From assembly GCF_030687145.1 (NCBI RefSeq), contig NZ_CP117460.1:3100001-3164000 (forward strand): a stretch of DNA of 64,000 bases, read 5' to 3'. The notes below the pieces were generated by a model, which saw only the letters and a list, made by a program, of their open reading frames with translations, was not told the origin of the DNA and made no database searches. Origin of the DNA: Pseudomonas sp. FP1742 (GTDB lineage Bacteria; Pseudomonadota; Gammaproteobacteria; Pseudomonadales; Pseudomonadaceae). Shown here piece after piece: positions 34,044-43,775 of this stretch; positions within the stretch are counted from its first letter, which is position 1; each line of letters starts with the position of its first letter. Position numbers and translations under genes: made by a program.

Positions 34044-34949
34044 TCAGACTTCGTCCTTGCTCAGGGCTTGTAGTACAGCCTCAACCGCTTCAGCCCGGAG
34101 TTGTGGCCTGAGATTCCCTCTCCGAGATTCACGACGTTCAAGGTATTGGATTAGAGCTTCCTGAATAATCTGTTCCGTTGAGGACTCGCCGATAGCCAGG
34201 CGGCCCACAAGATCCGACGTAGCCGCAGCAGGAACAAAGGTTGAATCCCCCCGTAGCGATGTTCTAGCTACATCTCCCGCGAGACTGGCTAGGCGAATTT
34301 CTGTTGAGGGATCTGTGGTGCTGGCCAGACCGAAATAGTCCGACGTCAGCAGTTGTTCGGCAGTCATCCATTTCACACTGGGCAAGTCCGCTAGGGGGTG
34401 GATACGGCCTGCTTGATCTCTCTGCAGCACCATGACTTCCCCGTCATCCATCCCTCGCAGACATAACGGATCATGAGTGGTGACTATGAACTGCACCTTG
34501 GGAAATACGTTACGAAGCGAAGTCATGACCTGCATTTTCCATCTGGGATGCAAGTGCGTTTCGAGCTCGTCGATCAGGACCAAAGCCTGCGCTTGCTCCA
34601 AGTTCTCAAAGTCGTCGATAAGCTCACGAATGATATCTACTGTCATCACAAACACAGATCGATATCCTTCACTCAGCGCATCAATTGGGGTGACGCGACC
34701 ATTAGCTCTTACTGCGAGGTAATCTGGCTCGACAATAAGCTCGTCGTCATCGCCCAACGCGAGGACAATTCTGAGAGCCGATGCAATAGTATCGAAGCTG
34801 TCACCCGTCTGAGCTCGCAACCAGTCACCGGGATACGGCACTGAATCAGCTTCATCGGCAGCCACCTCATTCAAGGACTCGCCATGAACACGAAGGACAT
34901 GGCCCGTTGAGAGATTGGACGTCAGAAGCGGGTTTGTCGAATCAGTACC
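34044..34949 (-). pseudogene. 5'-truncated AAA ATPase, PtuA-like
   Basis: The open frame runs from a stop at about 34950 to 34044. It contains the C-terminal half of an ABC-like AAA ATPase: ALSEGYRSVFVM (signature-like), ALVLIDELETHLHP (Walker B with catalytic Glu), VQFIVTTHDPLCLRGMDD (H-loop). No Walker A motif or plausible N-terminal domain precedes it; the first usable start is a TTG at 34874. Full PtuA-like proteins are longer, so the 5' end was probably lost. The upstream DNA (34950-35080) is AT-rich and non-coding. Confidence 0.8.
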
Positions 34950-35085
34950 TTATGAGCCTCATGAACATTTCTAACATGGCATCTGGTTTAACATAATATA
35001 CATTACACGTAACATTATGTTTCAAGATTGACCCGATTGCACGCAGCTATAAATGTGCTTCCACCTGCCATGGAAAGCATCCTGC

Positions 35086-35122
35086 AAGAAAACCCCAACG
35101 GTCCAGTCGCTGGGGTTTTCTT
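35086..35122. terminator. Bidirectional terminator after the Anbu operon
   Basis: AAGAAAACCCCA and TGGGGTTTTCTT form a perfect 12-bp stem with a 13-base loop; A-tract and T-tract ends allow use from either side. It follows the minus-strand proteasome-like gene stop by 27 bases. Confidence 0.85.
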
Positions 35123-35149
35123 GGAACAATGAATTCGCTCAGTAACAAG

Positions 35150-35899
35150 CTAGTTCTTATCGGCAACCGCCGACATATAGACGTCGGGCGGCGCCGGCAA
35201 TGCGGCAAGCATGTCCTGCAGTCCGGCAGCCCACTGCATTCGGATACGCATGAAGTACGGGTCGTCAGCCGTGATGCGATAACTTTTCGCGCTGGCAAAA
35301 CTGTCTTTCCTGTACACCAGCAGGTCAAGTGGCATGCCCACTGACAGGTTACTGCGCATGGTCGAGTCGAACGAAATCAGCCCGCAACGCAGGCTCTCTT
35401 CGAGTGATGCGCTGTACGTCAGGTTGCGATCGAGTATCGGCCGACCGTACTTGCTTTCACCCAATTGCAGGAATGGCGTGTCCTCTGTTGCCTGAATGAA
35501 GTTGCCTTGCGGGTAAATGCTGTACACATCCATTGGTCCATCCGCGATCTGCCCACCGACCAGAAAAGAGCAACTCAAGTCGGTCTTGCCGGCCAACTTG
35601 GTACGGTCCCGCGCGACGACTTCGCGAACGGTTTCGGCCACCAGCACGGTGGCGTCATAGAGTGTGCGGACATTCAACAGGTGCGGGCCTGGCCCACTGC
35701 AACGCTGCTTGAGCAAGTTAACCACCGATTGCGAGGTAGCCAGATTACCCGCCGTTTGCAACACAATCAGCCGCTCGCACGGCGTGCTAAAAATAAACAA
35801 CTTACGAAACGTTGAAATCTGATCGATACCGGCATTGGTCCGTGAGTCGGAGATGAACACCAACCCGTCGGCCAGGTGCATGGCGACGCAATAAGTCAT
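35150..35899 (-). CDS. Anbu proteasome-like peptidase
   Basis: The 249-residue protein is a proteasome beta-like Ntn hydrolase of the Anbu (ancestral beta subunit) type, also annotated as a proteasome-type protease. MTYCVAMHLADGLVFISDSRTN places Thr2 as the N-terminal nucleophile after Met removal, without a propeptide. Anbu assembles into open helical or ring-like particles. It is the last gene of the conserved set ATP-grasp, alpha-E, transglutaminase-like, Anbu, whose joint role, perhaps making and breaking a peptide modification, is not settled. Confidence 0.9.
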   Translation of the reverse strand: MTYCVAMHLADGLVFISDSRTNAGIDQISTFRKLFIFSTPCERLIVLQTAGNLATSQSVVNLLKQRCSGPGPHLLNVRTLYDATVLVAETVREVVARDRTKLAGKTDLSCSFLVGGQIADGPMDVYSIYPQGNFIQATEDTPFLQLGESKYGRPILDRNLTYSASLEESLRCGLISFDSTMRSNLSVGMPLDLLVYRKDSFASAKSYRITADDPYFMRIRMQWAAGLQDMLAALPAPPDVYMSAVADKN

Positions 35900-35979
35900 T
35901 TGCGCTTACTCGTGAATTCTGGATGAAAGGCCATACCGTCTCCCTGACGGCATGGCCAATTACGGCGAACGTTTCAGGC

Positions 35980-36777
35980 TTATTGGTGCTGAACCTGAAA
36001 CAGCGACGTTACTTGTACCCGCGCCAGCATCGACTCGGCCCCGCCCCCGCGACGCATGCCGCGCACCGGACAAGCGTCGAGGTAATCAAGACCCACCGCC
36101 AGTTTCAAATGGCGCTCGGGCCGGGTCAGCCGGTTGGTAACGTCGAAGCTGTACCAACCATCATCGAGCCAGGCCTCGGCCCAGGCGTGGCTGGCCAAAT
36201 GGCTTTCATCTTCGGTGCACAAGTAACCGGAGACATAACGGGCAGGAATTCCCAGGCTACGGGTGCAGGCCAGGAACGCGTGGGTATGGTCCTGACAGAC
36301 CCCTCCTCCGCCCGCAAACGCCTCGGCTGCCGTGGTGTCCACGGTGGTCGCGCCCGGGTTGTAGACCATATGGTCGGCCAGGCCGTGCATCAGGTCGGTC
36401 AGCGCCATCCGATCACGCCGCATACCGCAATGCTGCAAGGCAAAGGCATTCAGGGCATCGTCCGCTTTTGTCAGGTGACTGGTGCGCAAAAACGGCAATG
36501 GCGATTGACTGTCGCGCTCCAGCTCACGGTCCTGGTCGATTTCCACCTGACCATAAGCTGTCAGCACCAGAGCACCGTGGGGCTCGTCCATCGTCAATAC
36601 ATGCAGGATATTGCCGTAAGGATCGAACTGGCTGCGCACCAGGCGCGGCAGTTCCAGGTGCCATTCCAGGATGCGCTGGCGTTCACTGTTCTGCGGCGTC
36701 AGACGCAGGAACTGGATGCTGGTGCAGACTTCATCGGCGTAGCTGTAGGTGGTGTCGTGACGTATGGACAGTTTCAT
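35980..36777 (-). CDS. Transglutaminase-like cysteine peptidase family protein
   Basis: The 265-residue protein has the bacterial transglutaminase N-terminal domain (about 1-85) and a papain-like core with the Cys-His-Asp triad: GGGVCQDHTHAF, ASHAWAEAW and SFDVTNR. Bacterial members act as peptidases or amidases rather than cross-linkers. The ATG at 36777 overlaps the alpha-E stop (ATGA). The upstream extension to 36849 lies inside the alpha-E gene and is rejected. It is a regular partner of Anbu operons. Confidence 0.88.
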   Translation of the reverse strand: MKLSIRHDTTYSYADEVCTSIQFLRLTPQNSERQRILEWHLELPRLVRSQFDPYGNILHVLTMDEPHGALVLTAYGQVEIDQDRELERDSQSPLPFLRTSHLTKADDALNAFALQHCGMRRDRMALTDLMHGLADHMVYNPGATTVDTTAAEAFAGGGGVCQDHTHAFLACTRSLGIPARYVSGYLCTEDESHLASHAWAEAWLDDGWYSFDVTNRLTRPERHLKLAVGLDYLDACPVRGMRRGGGAESMLARVQVTSLFQVQHQ

Positions 36778-37724
36778 ACGGCCTCCAGATAGGACTCGTG
36801 AACGGTCTGGCCGAGATGGCGAACCTGGGAGATGAAATCTGTCAGCCACAGGTGCAGACCGAAGCCGAGAATCTCGTCGATACCGGTGTAGCGCAGCCGC
36901 GCATTCAATTCGGCAGCCAATCGCTGGGCGGGCCGTCCGTTACTGCCTGGCAGGCTGGCGAGGATCTGGTCCAGCTCCTCGATACAGGCGTGCAGCGAAC
37001 GCGGTACATCGCCGCGCAACAGCAGCATCTCGGAGACTTGCTCGGCGCCCGGCGCATTGCGGTAGATCTCATTGAACGCCTCGAAGGACGACAAGGCCCG
37101 CAGCAAGGCACTCCACTGGTAGTAGCCACGCGCGGAGTTGTCACTCACCTCCTCCGACTCCTCGCCGAACATTTCATAGCGTGCATCCAGCAGGCGCAGG
37201 GTGTTGTCCGCCCGCTCAAGGAAAGTCCCCAGCCGAATGAAACAGTAGGCATCGTTGCGCATGATGGTGCCCGAGGTCGCCCCGCGAAACAGATGCGATC
37301 GCTCCTTGACCCACTCGCAAAAATGACTGATGCCATAGCGCGCCAGGCCATTGCTGGCGATGTTGCGCATCTCCAGCCACGTGGCGTTGATGTTCTCCCA
37401 CATGTCGGCGGTGATGCGTCCGCGCACGGCGTGAGCATTGGCCCGCGCGGCTTGTAAACAGCAATAGATACTCCCGGGGTTGGTTTCATCCAGCGCGAAG
37501 AAGTGCAACATGCGCTCGGTGTTGAGTTCGCCGTAACGTTCGTTGTAGTCATCCAGCGTACCGGCGGCCAGCAGTGACATCGCCAGCTCGGCGCGGCCAT
37601 CGGTGCGGCCCGCCTGAGGCATCAGAGACAACGAGTAACTGACTTCAAGCATGCGCGCCAGGTTTTCGGCGCGCTCCAGGTAACGGGACATCCAGTAGAG
37701 GTCCGAAGCGGTTCTTGAAAGCAT
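36774..37724 (-). CDS. Alpha-E domain protein
   Basis: The 316-residue, largely helical protein matches the alpha-E (DUF403) family: MLSRTASDLYWMSRYLERAENLARML at the N-terminus and FISQVRHLGQTVHESYL near the C-terminus. The family is glutamate-rich and always linked to circularly permuted ATP-grasp and transglutaminase genes. It follows the ATP-grasp gene by three bases. The biochemical role is unknown; it is thought to work with the ATP-grasp ligase. Confidence 0.88.
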   Translation of the reverse strand: MLSRTASDLYWMSRYLERAENLARMLEVSYSLSLMPQAGRTDGRAELAMSLLAAGTLDDYNERYGELNTERMLHFFALDETNPGSIYCCLQAARANAHAVRGRITADMWENINATWLEMRNIASNGLARYGISHFCEWVKERSHLFRGATSGTIMRNDAYCFIRLGTFLERADNTLRLLDARYEMFGEESEEVSDNSARGYYQWSALLRALSSFEAFNEIYRNAPGAEQVSEMLLLRGDVPRSLHACIEELDQILASLPGSNGRPAQRLAAELNARLRYTGIDEILGFGLHLWLTDFISQVRHLGQTVHESYLEAV

Positions 37725-37727
37725 GTC

Positions 37728-39137
37728 TTAGTCCTCCACTACCCAAGTGTCTTTGGTGCCGCCGCCCTGAGACGAGTTCACCACCAAAGAGCCTTCGCGC
37801 AATGCCACGCGGGTCAAGCCGCCGGGCACCAGACGGGTTTCACTGCCAGACAGCACAAACGGGCGCAGATCAATGTGGCGTGGGGCGATACCGTTTTCGA
37901 CAAAGGTCGGGCACGTCGACAGGCACAGCGTCGGTTGGGCGATGTAAGCCTCGGGGCGCGCCTTGAGCCGCGCGCGGAAGTCTTCGATCTCCGCCGCCGT
38001 GGCTGCCGGGCCAACCAGCATGCCGTAGCCGCCGGAACCCTGGGTTTCCTTGACCACCAGTTCCGGCAGATTCGCCAGTACATGGGACAGTTCTTCCGGC
38101 TTGCGGCATTGCCAGGTCGGCACGTTCTTGAGGATCGGTTCTTCGGCGAGGTAGAAGCGGATCATGTCGCCGACATAGGGATAGATCGACTTGTCGTCGG
38201 CCACGCCGGTGCCGACGGCGTTCGCCAGCACCACATTGCCTGAGCGGTAAGCGGCAATCAGGCCCGGTACGCCGAGCATGGAATCCGGGTTGAACGACAG
38301 TGGATCGAGATATGCATCGTCGAGACGGCGATAAATGACATCCACCTGTCTTGGGCCGGCGGTGGTGCGCATATAAACGTGATCGTCGCGGACAAACAGA
38401 TCAGCGCCCTCCACCAGTTCCACACCCATCTCACGGGCCAGGAACGCGTGTTCGAAGTAAGCGCTGTTGAAGCGACCCGGGGTCAGCACCACGGCTGTGG
38501 GGTTGTCCAGCGGGCTGGAGCTTTTAAGTGTGTCGAGAAGCAGGTTCGGGTAGTGATCGATGGGCGCCACACGCTGGGCGGCAAAGAGTTCGGGGAACAA
38601 ACGCATCATCATTTTGCGGTCTTCGAGCATGTAGCTGACGCCGCTGGGGGTACGCAGATTGTCTTCCAGTACGTAGTAGCTGCCATCGCCGTCGCGGACC
38701 AGATCGACCCCGGCGATATGAGCGTAGATGCCCCGGTGCAGATTCAGGCCCTGCATGGCGACCTGATAACCCTCGTTGGCCAAAACCTGTTCGGCCGGAA
38801 TAATGCCCTCCTTGAGAATACGTTGCCCGTGGTAGATGTCGGCCAGGAACATGTTCAATGCCTGGACCCGCTGAATGCAGCCGCGCTCGACCATTTGCCA
38901 TTCGCTGGCCTTGATGCTGCGCGGAATGATGTCGAACGGAATCAACCGCTCGGTGCCCTGCTCGTCCCCGTATAAGGTGAAGGTGATGCCGGCTCGGTGG
39001 AACAACAGGTCTGCTTCGCGACGACGTTGATCCAGCAACTCCAGAGGGATGTCCGCCAACCAACGCGCGAACTCCTGGTAATGTGGGCGGCAGCCACCAC
39101 TCGCATCATACATTTCATTAAAAAAAGCTCGGGACAT
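37728..39137 (-). CDS. Circularly permuted type 2 ATP-grasp protein
   Basis: The 469-residue protein belongs to the circularly permuted ATP-grasp family (formerly DUF404/DUF407). Blocks include GVDLVRDGDGSYYVLEDNLRTPSGVSYMLEDR (about 150-180) and ELVVKETQGSGGYGMLVGP (about 365-385, nucleotide-binding). ATP-grasp enzymes couple ATP to carboxylate-amine ligation. It is the first gene of the four-gene Anbu operon; its promoter must lie in 39138-39300. Confidence 0.88.
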   Translation of the reverse strand: MSRAFFNEMYDASGGCRPHYQEFARWLADIPLELLDQRRREADLLFHRAGITFTLYGDEQGTERLIPFDIIPRSIKASEWQMVERGCIQRVQALNMFLADIYHGQRILKEGIIPAEQVLANEGYQVAMQGLNLHRGIYAHIAGVDLVRDGDGSYYVLEDNLRTPSGVSYMLEDRKMMMRLFPELFAAQRVAPIDHYPNLLLDTLKSSSPLDNPTAVVLTPGRFNSAYFEHAFLAREMGVELVEGADLFVRDDHVYMRTTAGPRQVDVIYRRLDDAYLDPLSFNPDSMLGVPGLIAAYRSGNVVLANAVGTGVADDKSIYPYVGDMIRFYLAEEPILKNVPTWQCRKPEELSHVLANLPELVVKETQGSGGYGMLVGPAATAAEIEDFRARLKARPEAYIAQPTLCLSTCPTFVENGIAPRHIDLRPFVLSGSETRLVPGGLTRVALREGSLVVNSSQGGGTKDTWVVED

Positions 39138-39997
39138 ACCCTACTCCTTGCCGCAATACAGACGGCATTTTCTTATCATTTCGCTATTTCAATAAAATCA
39201 GGCCTTACGTTGTTTTAGTGAGTACTGTTTCTGCTGAGCACCTCAGTGTGCGTCGTTAACTTCCTGTCACATTCGGAAATAAATTCCTCATGATTTCAGT
39301 AATCTCCTGACGCGTTCCGACGCCAGAGACTTGGCCTTTCCGGTTTGATTTCTGGCGCCCAATTTATAACGACCCCCATTATCTTTTTTTTTGAAAACCA
39401 CACTTGCGGTGGTTTGAAAGTGCTTTTGCAAGGGCTGTGCCCAAGTATTGTCATCATCGGTGAAAACCGAAAAAACCTTCCAGAATGATGCTGAAGCGAC
39501 GTTTTGTTTCACTATTGGGACGAAAAAAGATATGACCACTGAAACGTTTTTTGCGCCAATGAATTGCACAACTCTGGATCGTACGAAACTGGTGCATTTA
39601 GAAACTCAAATGAGTTTTATGCCCTGTAAGCGGGAAATTTCTACTCACTGATTTTATTGTCCTTGTAATACAAGGCATCCAGCGCGGAGCACTAATTAAT
39701 AGCAGTGCACCACTAATACTCATGAAAATGCACCAAGAAATGACACTCGAAACGAAAATGCCAAGTACTAATGCAAAAAGGAATGCAAGAGAGGACGACC
39801 AGCCCATGAGATCTTGCCGTCCGTGTAGAGGAATAGACAAACTGCGGATTATTCGAGGAATTCCGGGGCAGAGTTGCTGACGGCATTGTCGGGAAATCAT
39901 TACAGTCTTGGGACGACTCAACAGGTACCAGCCGCCAACAGGAACTCCTCACTTACCGATACAAATCAGCGGCCGGCCGCAGGGCCATCGAACGTAT
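39138..39997. other. 860-base gap with only weak open frames
   Basis: This AT-rich stretch holds two short minus-strand frames. The one at 39288-39569 encodes a basic 93-residue peptide ending GGRYKLGARNQTGKAKSLAS; the one at 39598-39921 has a hydrophobic segment that could span a membrane. Neither has a clear ribosome-binding site or a family I recognise. I treat both as unproven. The promoter of the Anbu operon is expected at its left end. Confidence 0.4.
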
Positions 39998-41206
39998 TCA
40001 GGATATTTCATGATTTAGGACCGAATCACATCGGTAATGACCCATCGCAAAATCTCCATAAGCGAGCATTGCGGTTTCCCAATTCACATCAAAATGGGAC
40101 GCCATCACCTGAAGGTCACGCCAGTGCCGTTGCACCGGGCTCGCTTCAAAGATCACCGCCGTCCCCATTTGCTGCACCAACCGTTGCACAGCCTGCACAC
40201 ACAACCGAACCAGGTACGCGCGATCTCGCTTGAGGGTGACCAGCTCTTGCACTGACAGCGAGCGGCGTGCCACGCCAGCGCTGTGCAGTAGAAAAGAAAT
40301 CGCGTGGTAGAGGTGCCTGGCACAACTCAGCTGCGCCGCACTTTCCGCGAGTCGCTCCAGCAGTATCGGACGGGTCTTTGTTGCTGCGCCCTCCTTCGTA
40401 CCCTCACGTTTTCGCAGCGCTGCGACGCATTCATCGAAGGCACCCTCCGCGCAGCCAAGCACCGGGCCGATATGCAGGCTGCCCAGGTACGGAATGAACT
40501 CCACATCAAACAGGTAACCGTCAGGGTTGTGCCTGGCACCTGCCGGTGCTGCCCCATAACACTCGGTTTGCGAAGTCACCCAAGCATCTGCCACAAAGAC
40601 ATCGTCCAACCGCAGGTCTTTTGATCCGGTGCCGCACATTCCGCTGACGTGCCAGACATCCTCGATCTGCACCTCGCCAATCCTGAGTGTGAACAACAAC
40701 ACCGGTGTGAGCGATGTATCTCGGGGATCCTTGGCGGACACGATTACCCAGCCTGCATGATCGATCCCCGAGCTGAAACGCCAAGTGCCACTGATGCGAA
40801 AGCCACCGTCGACCTTCAGGATCGAGACCTCTTGGGATACGGACGCCGTCGCAATAATTTGCCCAGGCCCATCAGCAAACACCTGTGCCTGGCAATCGGA
40901 AGAAAGCCGCCCGACTATCGCCGCATGGCTGCCCACAAGGCCGATCATCCAAGCGGTCGACGGGCAAATCCGTGCGGCTATTCTGGAAACTTCGACCAGG
41001 GTTGGCCAATCGCACTGCAGCCCGCCATAACGTTCAGGCACGATCAACTGCATCAGCCCCTCGGCTAGCAATTCGTCCATGGTTTGCTGGGAAATACAGC
41101 GTGCCTGTTCGGTTTCAGCGGCACGCCCCCTCCACTTATCCAGAAGCGTTCGTGCGCGAGCGCAGGCTTCATGATGTTCCAATGACAGATGCGCCATCCA
41201 GTCCAT
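39998..41206 (-). CDS. Acyl-CoA-dehydrogenase-fold flavin monooxygenase-like protein
   Basis: The 402-residue protein has the acyl-CoA dehydrogenase fold: a helical N-terminal domain (GLMQLIVPERYGGLQCDWPTLVEVSRI), a middle beta domain (GGFRISGTWRFSSGIDHAGWVIV) and a helical C-terminal domain. The sequence pattern is closer to two-component FMN/FAD monooxygenases (group D, as HpaH, HsaA, DszC) than to true dehydrogenases, since the dehydrogenase catalytic Glu is not evident. Such enzymes N- or C-hydroxylate with flavin from a separate reductase, and none is encoded nearby. It is the last gene of the five-gene operon and starts 26 bases after the methyltransferase-like gene. Confidence 0.75.
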   Translation of the reverse strand: MDWMAHLSLEHHEACARARTLLDKWRGRAAETEQARCISQQTMDELLAEGLMQLIVPERYGGLQCDWPTLVEVSRIAARICPSTAWMIGLVGSHAAIVGRLSSDCQAQVFADGPGQIIATASVSQEVSILKVDGGFRISGTWRFSSGIDHAGWVIVSAKDPRDTSLTPVLLFTLRIGEVQIEDVWHVSGMCGTGSKDLRLDDVFVADAWVTSQTECYGAAPAGARHNPDGYLFDVEFIPYLGSLHIGPVLGCAEGAFDECVAALRKREGTKEGAATKTRPILLERLAESAAQLSCARHLYHAISFLLHSAGVARRSLSVQELVTLKRDRAYLVRLCVQAVQRLVQQMGTAVIFEASPVQRHWRDLQVMASHFDVNWETAMLAYGDFAMGHYRCDSVLNHEIS

Positions 41207-41232
41207 GAACGTCGTTACCTCAATAATGGGTG

Positions 41233-42213
41233 TCAGGGACGGGAAAGTTTCCTGACCACTGGAGACTCGAAGCAGAACCCTTCGGGGATAAAGGGTTGGT
41301 CTAGCAGCTCGATAAACCTGTTGATGCTTTTCTCGTCATTGGATGCCACAAACTCATAGAAATTGGTGCCGTTCCAGATGATGTAGATATGGGAAAAATA
41401 ACGGGATGCCGCTTCGACGAAGTCAGCAAAAAGGATTTGACCGTTTTCCATCTGCGACAACATAGCGTCTCTTTTCCAGGCTATTTGCTCCTCGGTAAAG
41501 TAATGAGACTTGTGCTGTTCGTCCTTAACCCGTTCCCGCCGCTCGTACTCTCCGAGATCAGGCTGATTGAGTTTTTCCAGAAAGAACGCGAGACCATCCT
41601 CTCGCAAGAAGCGGGAGACAAATTTCAGATGTTCGTCTCGGTTTCTGCCATAGAACTGAAATGCCGCCATCTCATAGACATAGTCGACCCCGCGAAACGG
41701 CGTGGCCAAACCCAATGAGTTCGCCACGATATCGTCCGAGACCTGAAGAAATGATCCGGAGTAAAACGCCGATATTTCCTTGTCGGCGTGCGTGTCGAAA
41801 TGCTGCCGGTTGGCCTTGTTCGGAGAATTGGTCAGCGTTCGGATTGCCCCGTGGGAGTACTTGGCCAACGTCCTCGCACTGCTCCCGTCAAATGCGTCGA
41901 CCTCCCACAAGGTAAATTGTCGATCGTCTTCTTTTCGTCGCTCACGGGTATATCGGTCAAGTGCCACGCCAACGTGTGAAAGCTCTTCCAAAATCCCCGG
42001 TACGCTGGCCAGAAAGTGCGAAAAAAGCGGTCCTGTCTGGGTCACCAGCAAGTCATGGTAAGCCGTTACCTCATCATCATGGATACGCTCGCGTATTCTC
42101 GTTGTGACGGATTTCCGGGGGACCTGGACTTTTCCGTTTGCCAGATCATCAAAGTAATCGGCCAGTTTGTTCATGGCAGAATCGACAAACGCGGGGTTTG
42201 AAGGCGTGGTCAT
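41233..42213 (-). CDS. Probable SAM-dependent methyltransferase-like protein
   Basis: This 326-residue soluble protein has a central region laid out like a class I methyltransferase. VDYVYEMAAFQFYGRNRDEHLKFVSRFLREDGLAFFLEK matches the post-motif II pattern in which a helix precedes 'LREDG...E'. The glycine-rich motif I is weak (the candidate is WEVDAFDGSSARTLAKY), so activity is uncertain. It ends 26 bases before the flavoprotein gene start and begins 32 bases after the ligase stop. It may methylate a pathway intermediate; alternatively it is a degenerate member with a structural role. Confidence 0.5.
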   Translation of the reverse strand: MTTPSNPAFVDSAMNKLADYFDDLANGKVQVPRKSVTTRIRERIHDDEVTAYHDLLVTQTGPLFSHFLASVPGILEELSHVGVALDRYTRERRKEDDRQFTLWEVDAFDGSSARTLAKYSHGAIRTLTNSPNKANRQHFDTHADKEISAFYSGSFLQVSDDIVANSLGLATPFRGVDYVYEMAAFQFYGRNRDEHLKFVSRFLREDGLAFFLEKLNQPDLGEYERRERVKDEQHKSHYFTEEQIAWKRDAMLSQMENGQILFADFVEAASRYFSHIYIIWNGTNFYEFVASNDEKSINRFIELLDQPFIPEGFCFESPVVRKLSRP

Positions 42214-42245
42214 TTCCGTAATTCCGTTTACGTGTTGAATGTTTA

Positions 42246-43775
42246 TTAAATCGCTACAGCGCCAGCGGCCAGGAGACTTGCCGTGGTTTTACCGTTGAGG
42301 TTGAGGGGTAAGGCCTCATGAAAGCTGACCATGGCGGGCACCATGTACCAATCCAATTGGGTGGCGCAGTACCGAATCAGATCGTCGGCCGACAACTCAT
42401 GGCCTTTTTTCAATACCACGCAGGCTTTCGGAACATGACCGGCCACGTCGTCAGGGACGGGAATCACCACTGCTTCGCTCACGGCCTCATGAGCGACGAT
42501 CACATGCTCGATTTCCCGGGGATTCACCTGGAAAGTCCGCCGCGTAAACACATGGTCTTTTCTACCGACAAAATAGAGATACTGCTCACTGTCCCGTTTA
42601 AAAAAGTCACCGGTGAAGTAAACCCGCGTTTCACCGAACAGATTGTTTTTAATAACCTGTCGGGTCAGTTCTGGCTTGTTCCAGTAGCCGAGCATCACCA
42701 GATCACCCGCAACGACAAGCTCTCCCACGCAATCAGGCTGGGTGATCAGTTGCCCCGCATCGTCAACCAGAAATACCTTCACCCCAGGAATCGGCTTGCC
42801 GACCGAGCCGGGGCGTCGATCAAGTTGCTCCGGTGATAAGTACGCCACTCGCTTGCACTCCGTCAGGCCATACATGGAGTAAATGGCAACACCCGGAAGG
42901 AGCGATCGTAATTGCTCTATATGCTTGGGAGGCAGCGCTTGCCCGCTGCTGGCAATGTACTTCAGGGACTTGATTTTTTCGGATTGAAACGAATTGGGGT
43001 TGGCCTGCAAAAGGTAGTGAACGGCAGGCGGTAGAAGATGCATCCCGGTTACGCCACGGCGCTGAATCAAATCAAGCAACTGCTCCGGCTGCTCAGGCAG
43101 CGCATGCTCGGAAACCGAATGGCCGCCACCGAGCAACGGCATCATTATGTTGTAAAAGCCGTAATCAAAATGCAGAGGCGAGAAGTTCAAGATGACCGCA
43201 TCCTCGAAGTGCCCCAGATAACTGGAAACCGCCGTGTAAGCCGCCATCATATTGCTGTTGCTTACCGCCACGCCTTTCGAGTCTTTCGTCGAACCACTGG
43301 TATGAAAGATGACGCGGACTTCACCGCCCTCAAGCCCCCCGCCGCACTCCGGGAACGCTTCATTCAACCCGGAAAATCGACTGGTTTGCCAATCGCCCAT
43401 GTGCAGGACGAACTGTAAATGCACCCTCCCGGTTAACTCATCGAGGCTTGCACCTGCCGGTACGATCAAGGTCTTTGCCTTAATATCGTTAAGCTGATGA
43501 ATCAGTTTTTCGCTGGCAATGCCGTAATGCATCAGCACCAGAACGAATCCGGCTTTCATGACGCCCAACGCGCAGGCAACGGTTTCGATGGAAGTGGGTG
43601 CATGAAGCGCGACCCGATCACCCGTCGTCATCCCCGTGCCCACTAACCGCCGGGCAACCACGCAGGCGAGTGCGTCTAACGCTCCGCAGGTGATCTCTCG
43701 ACCATTGATGGTCAGTGCAATGTTGTCCGGCGTTCGCTCGGCATGGTCTTTTACATAGTCATGGAACTGTTTCAT
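42246..43775 (-). CDS. Stand-alone AMP-forming ligase (adenylation enzyme)
   Basis: The 509-residue protein is an ANL-superfamily adenylating enzyme. Core motifs are FHTSGSTKDSKGVAVSN (P-loop, about 156-172), YSMYGLTECKR (about 297), TGDFFKRDS (about 393) and the catalytic C-terminal Lys in NLNGKTTAS (about 495). The hinge segment FVGRKDHVFTRRTFQVNPREIE deviates from the usual K-X-R-G. It activates a carboxylic or amino acid as an adenylate. No carrier-protein or condensation domain is present in the window, so the acceptor could be CoA, an amine or a distant carrier. Its ATG overlaps the MFS stop. Confidence 0.85.
   Translation of the reverse strand: MKQFHDYVKDHAERTPDNIALTINGREITCGALDALACVVARRLVGTGMTTGDRVALHAPTSIETVACALGVMKAGFVLVLMHYGIASEKLIHQLNDIKAKTLIVPAGASLDELTGRVHLQFVLHMGDWQTSRFSGLNEAFPECGGGLEGGEVRVIFHTSGSTKDSKGVAVSNSNMMAAYTAVSSYLGHFEDAVILNFSPLHFDYGFYNIMMPLLGGGHSVSEHALPEQPEQLLDLIQRRGVTGMHLLPPAVHYLLQANPNSFQSEKIKSLKYIASSGQALPPKHIEQLRSLLPGVAIYSMYGLTECKRVAYLSPEQLDRRPGSVGKPIPGVKVFLVDDAGQLITQPDCVGELVVAGDLVMLGYWNKPELTRQVIKNNLFGETRVYFTGDFFKRDSEQYLYFVGRKDHVFTRRTFQVNPREIEHVIVAHEAVSEAVVIPVPDDVAGHVPKACVVLKKGHELSADDLIRYCATQLDWYMVPAMVSFHEALPLNLNGKTTASLLAAGAVAI

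Noticed and set aside
39448..39651. Plus-strand open frame in the gap right of the Anbu operon
   Set aside because: Short, no ribosome-binding site, no family; likely chance in AT-rich DNA.
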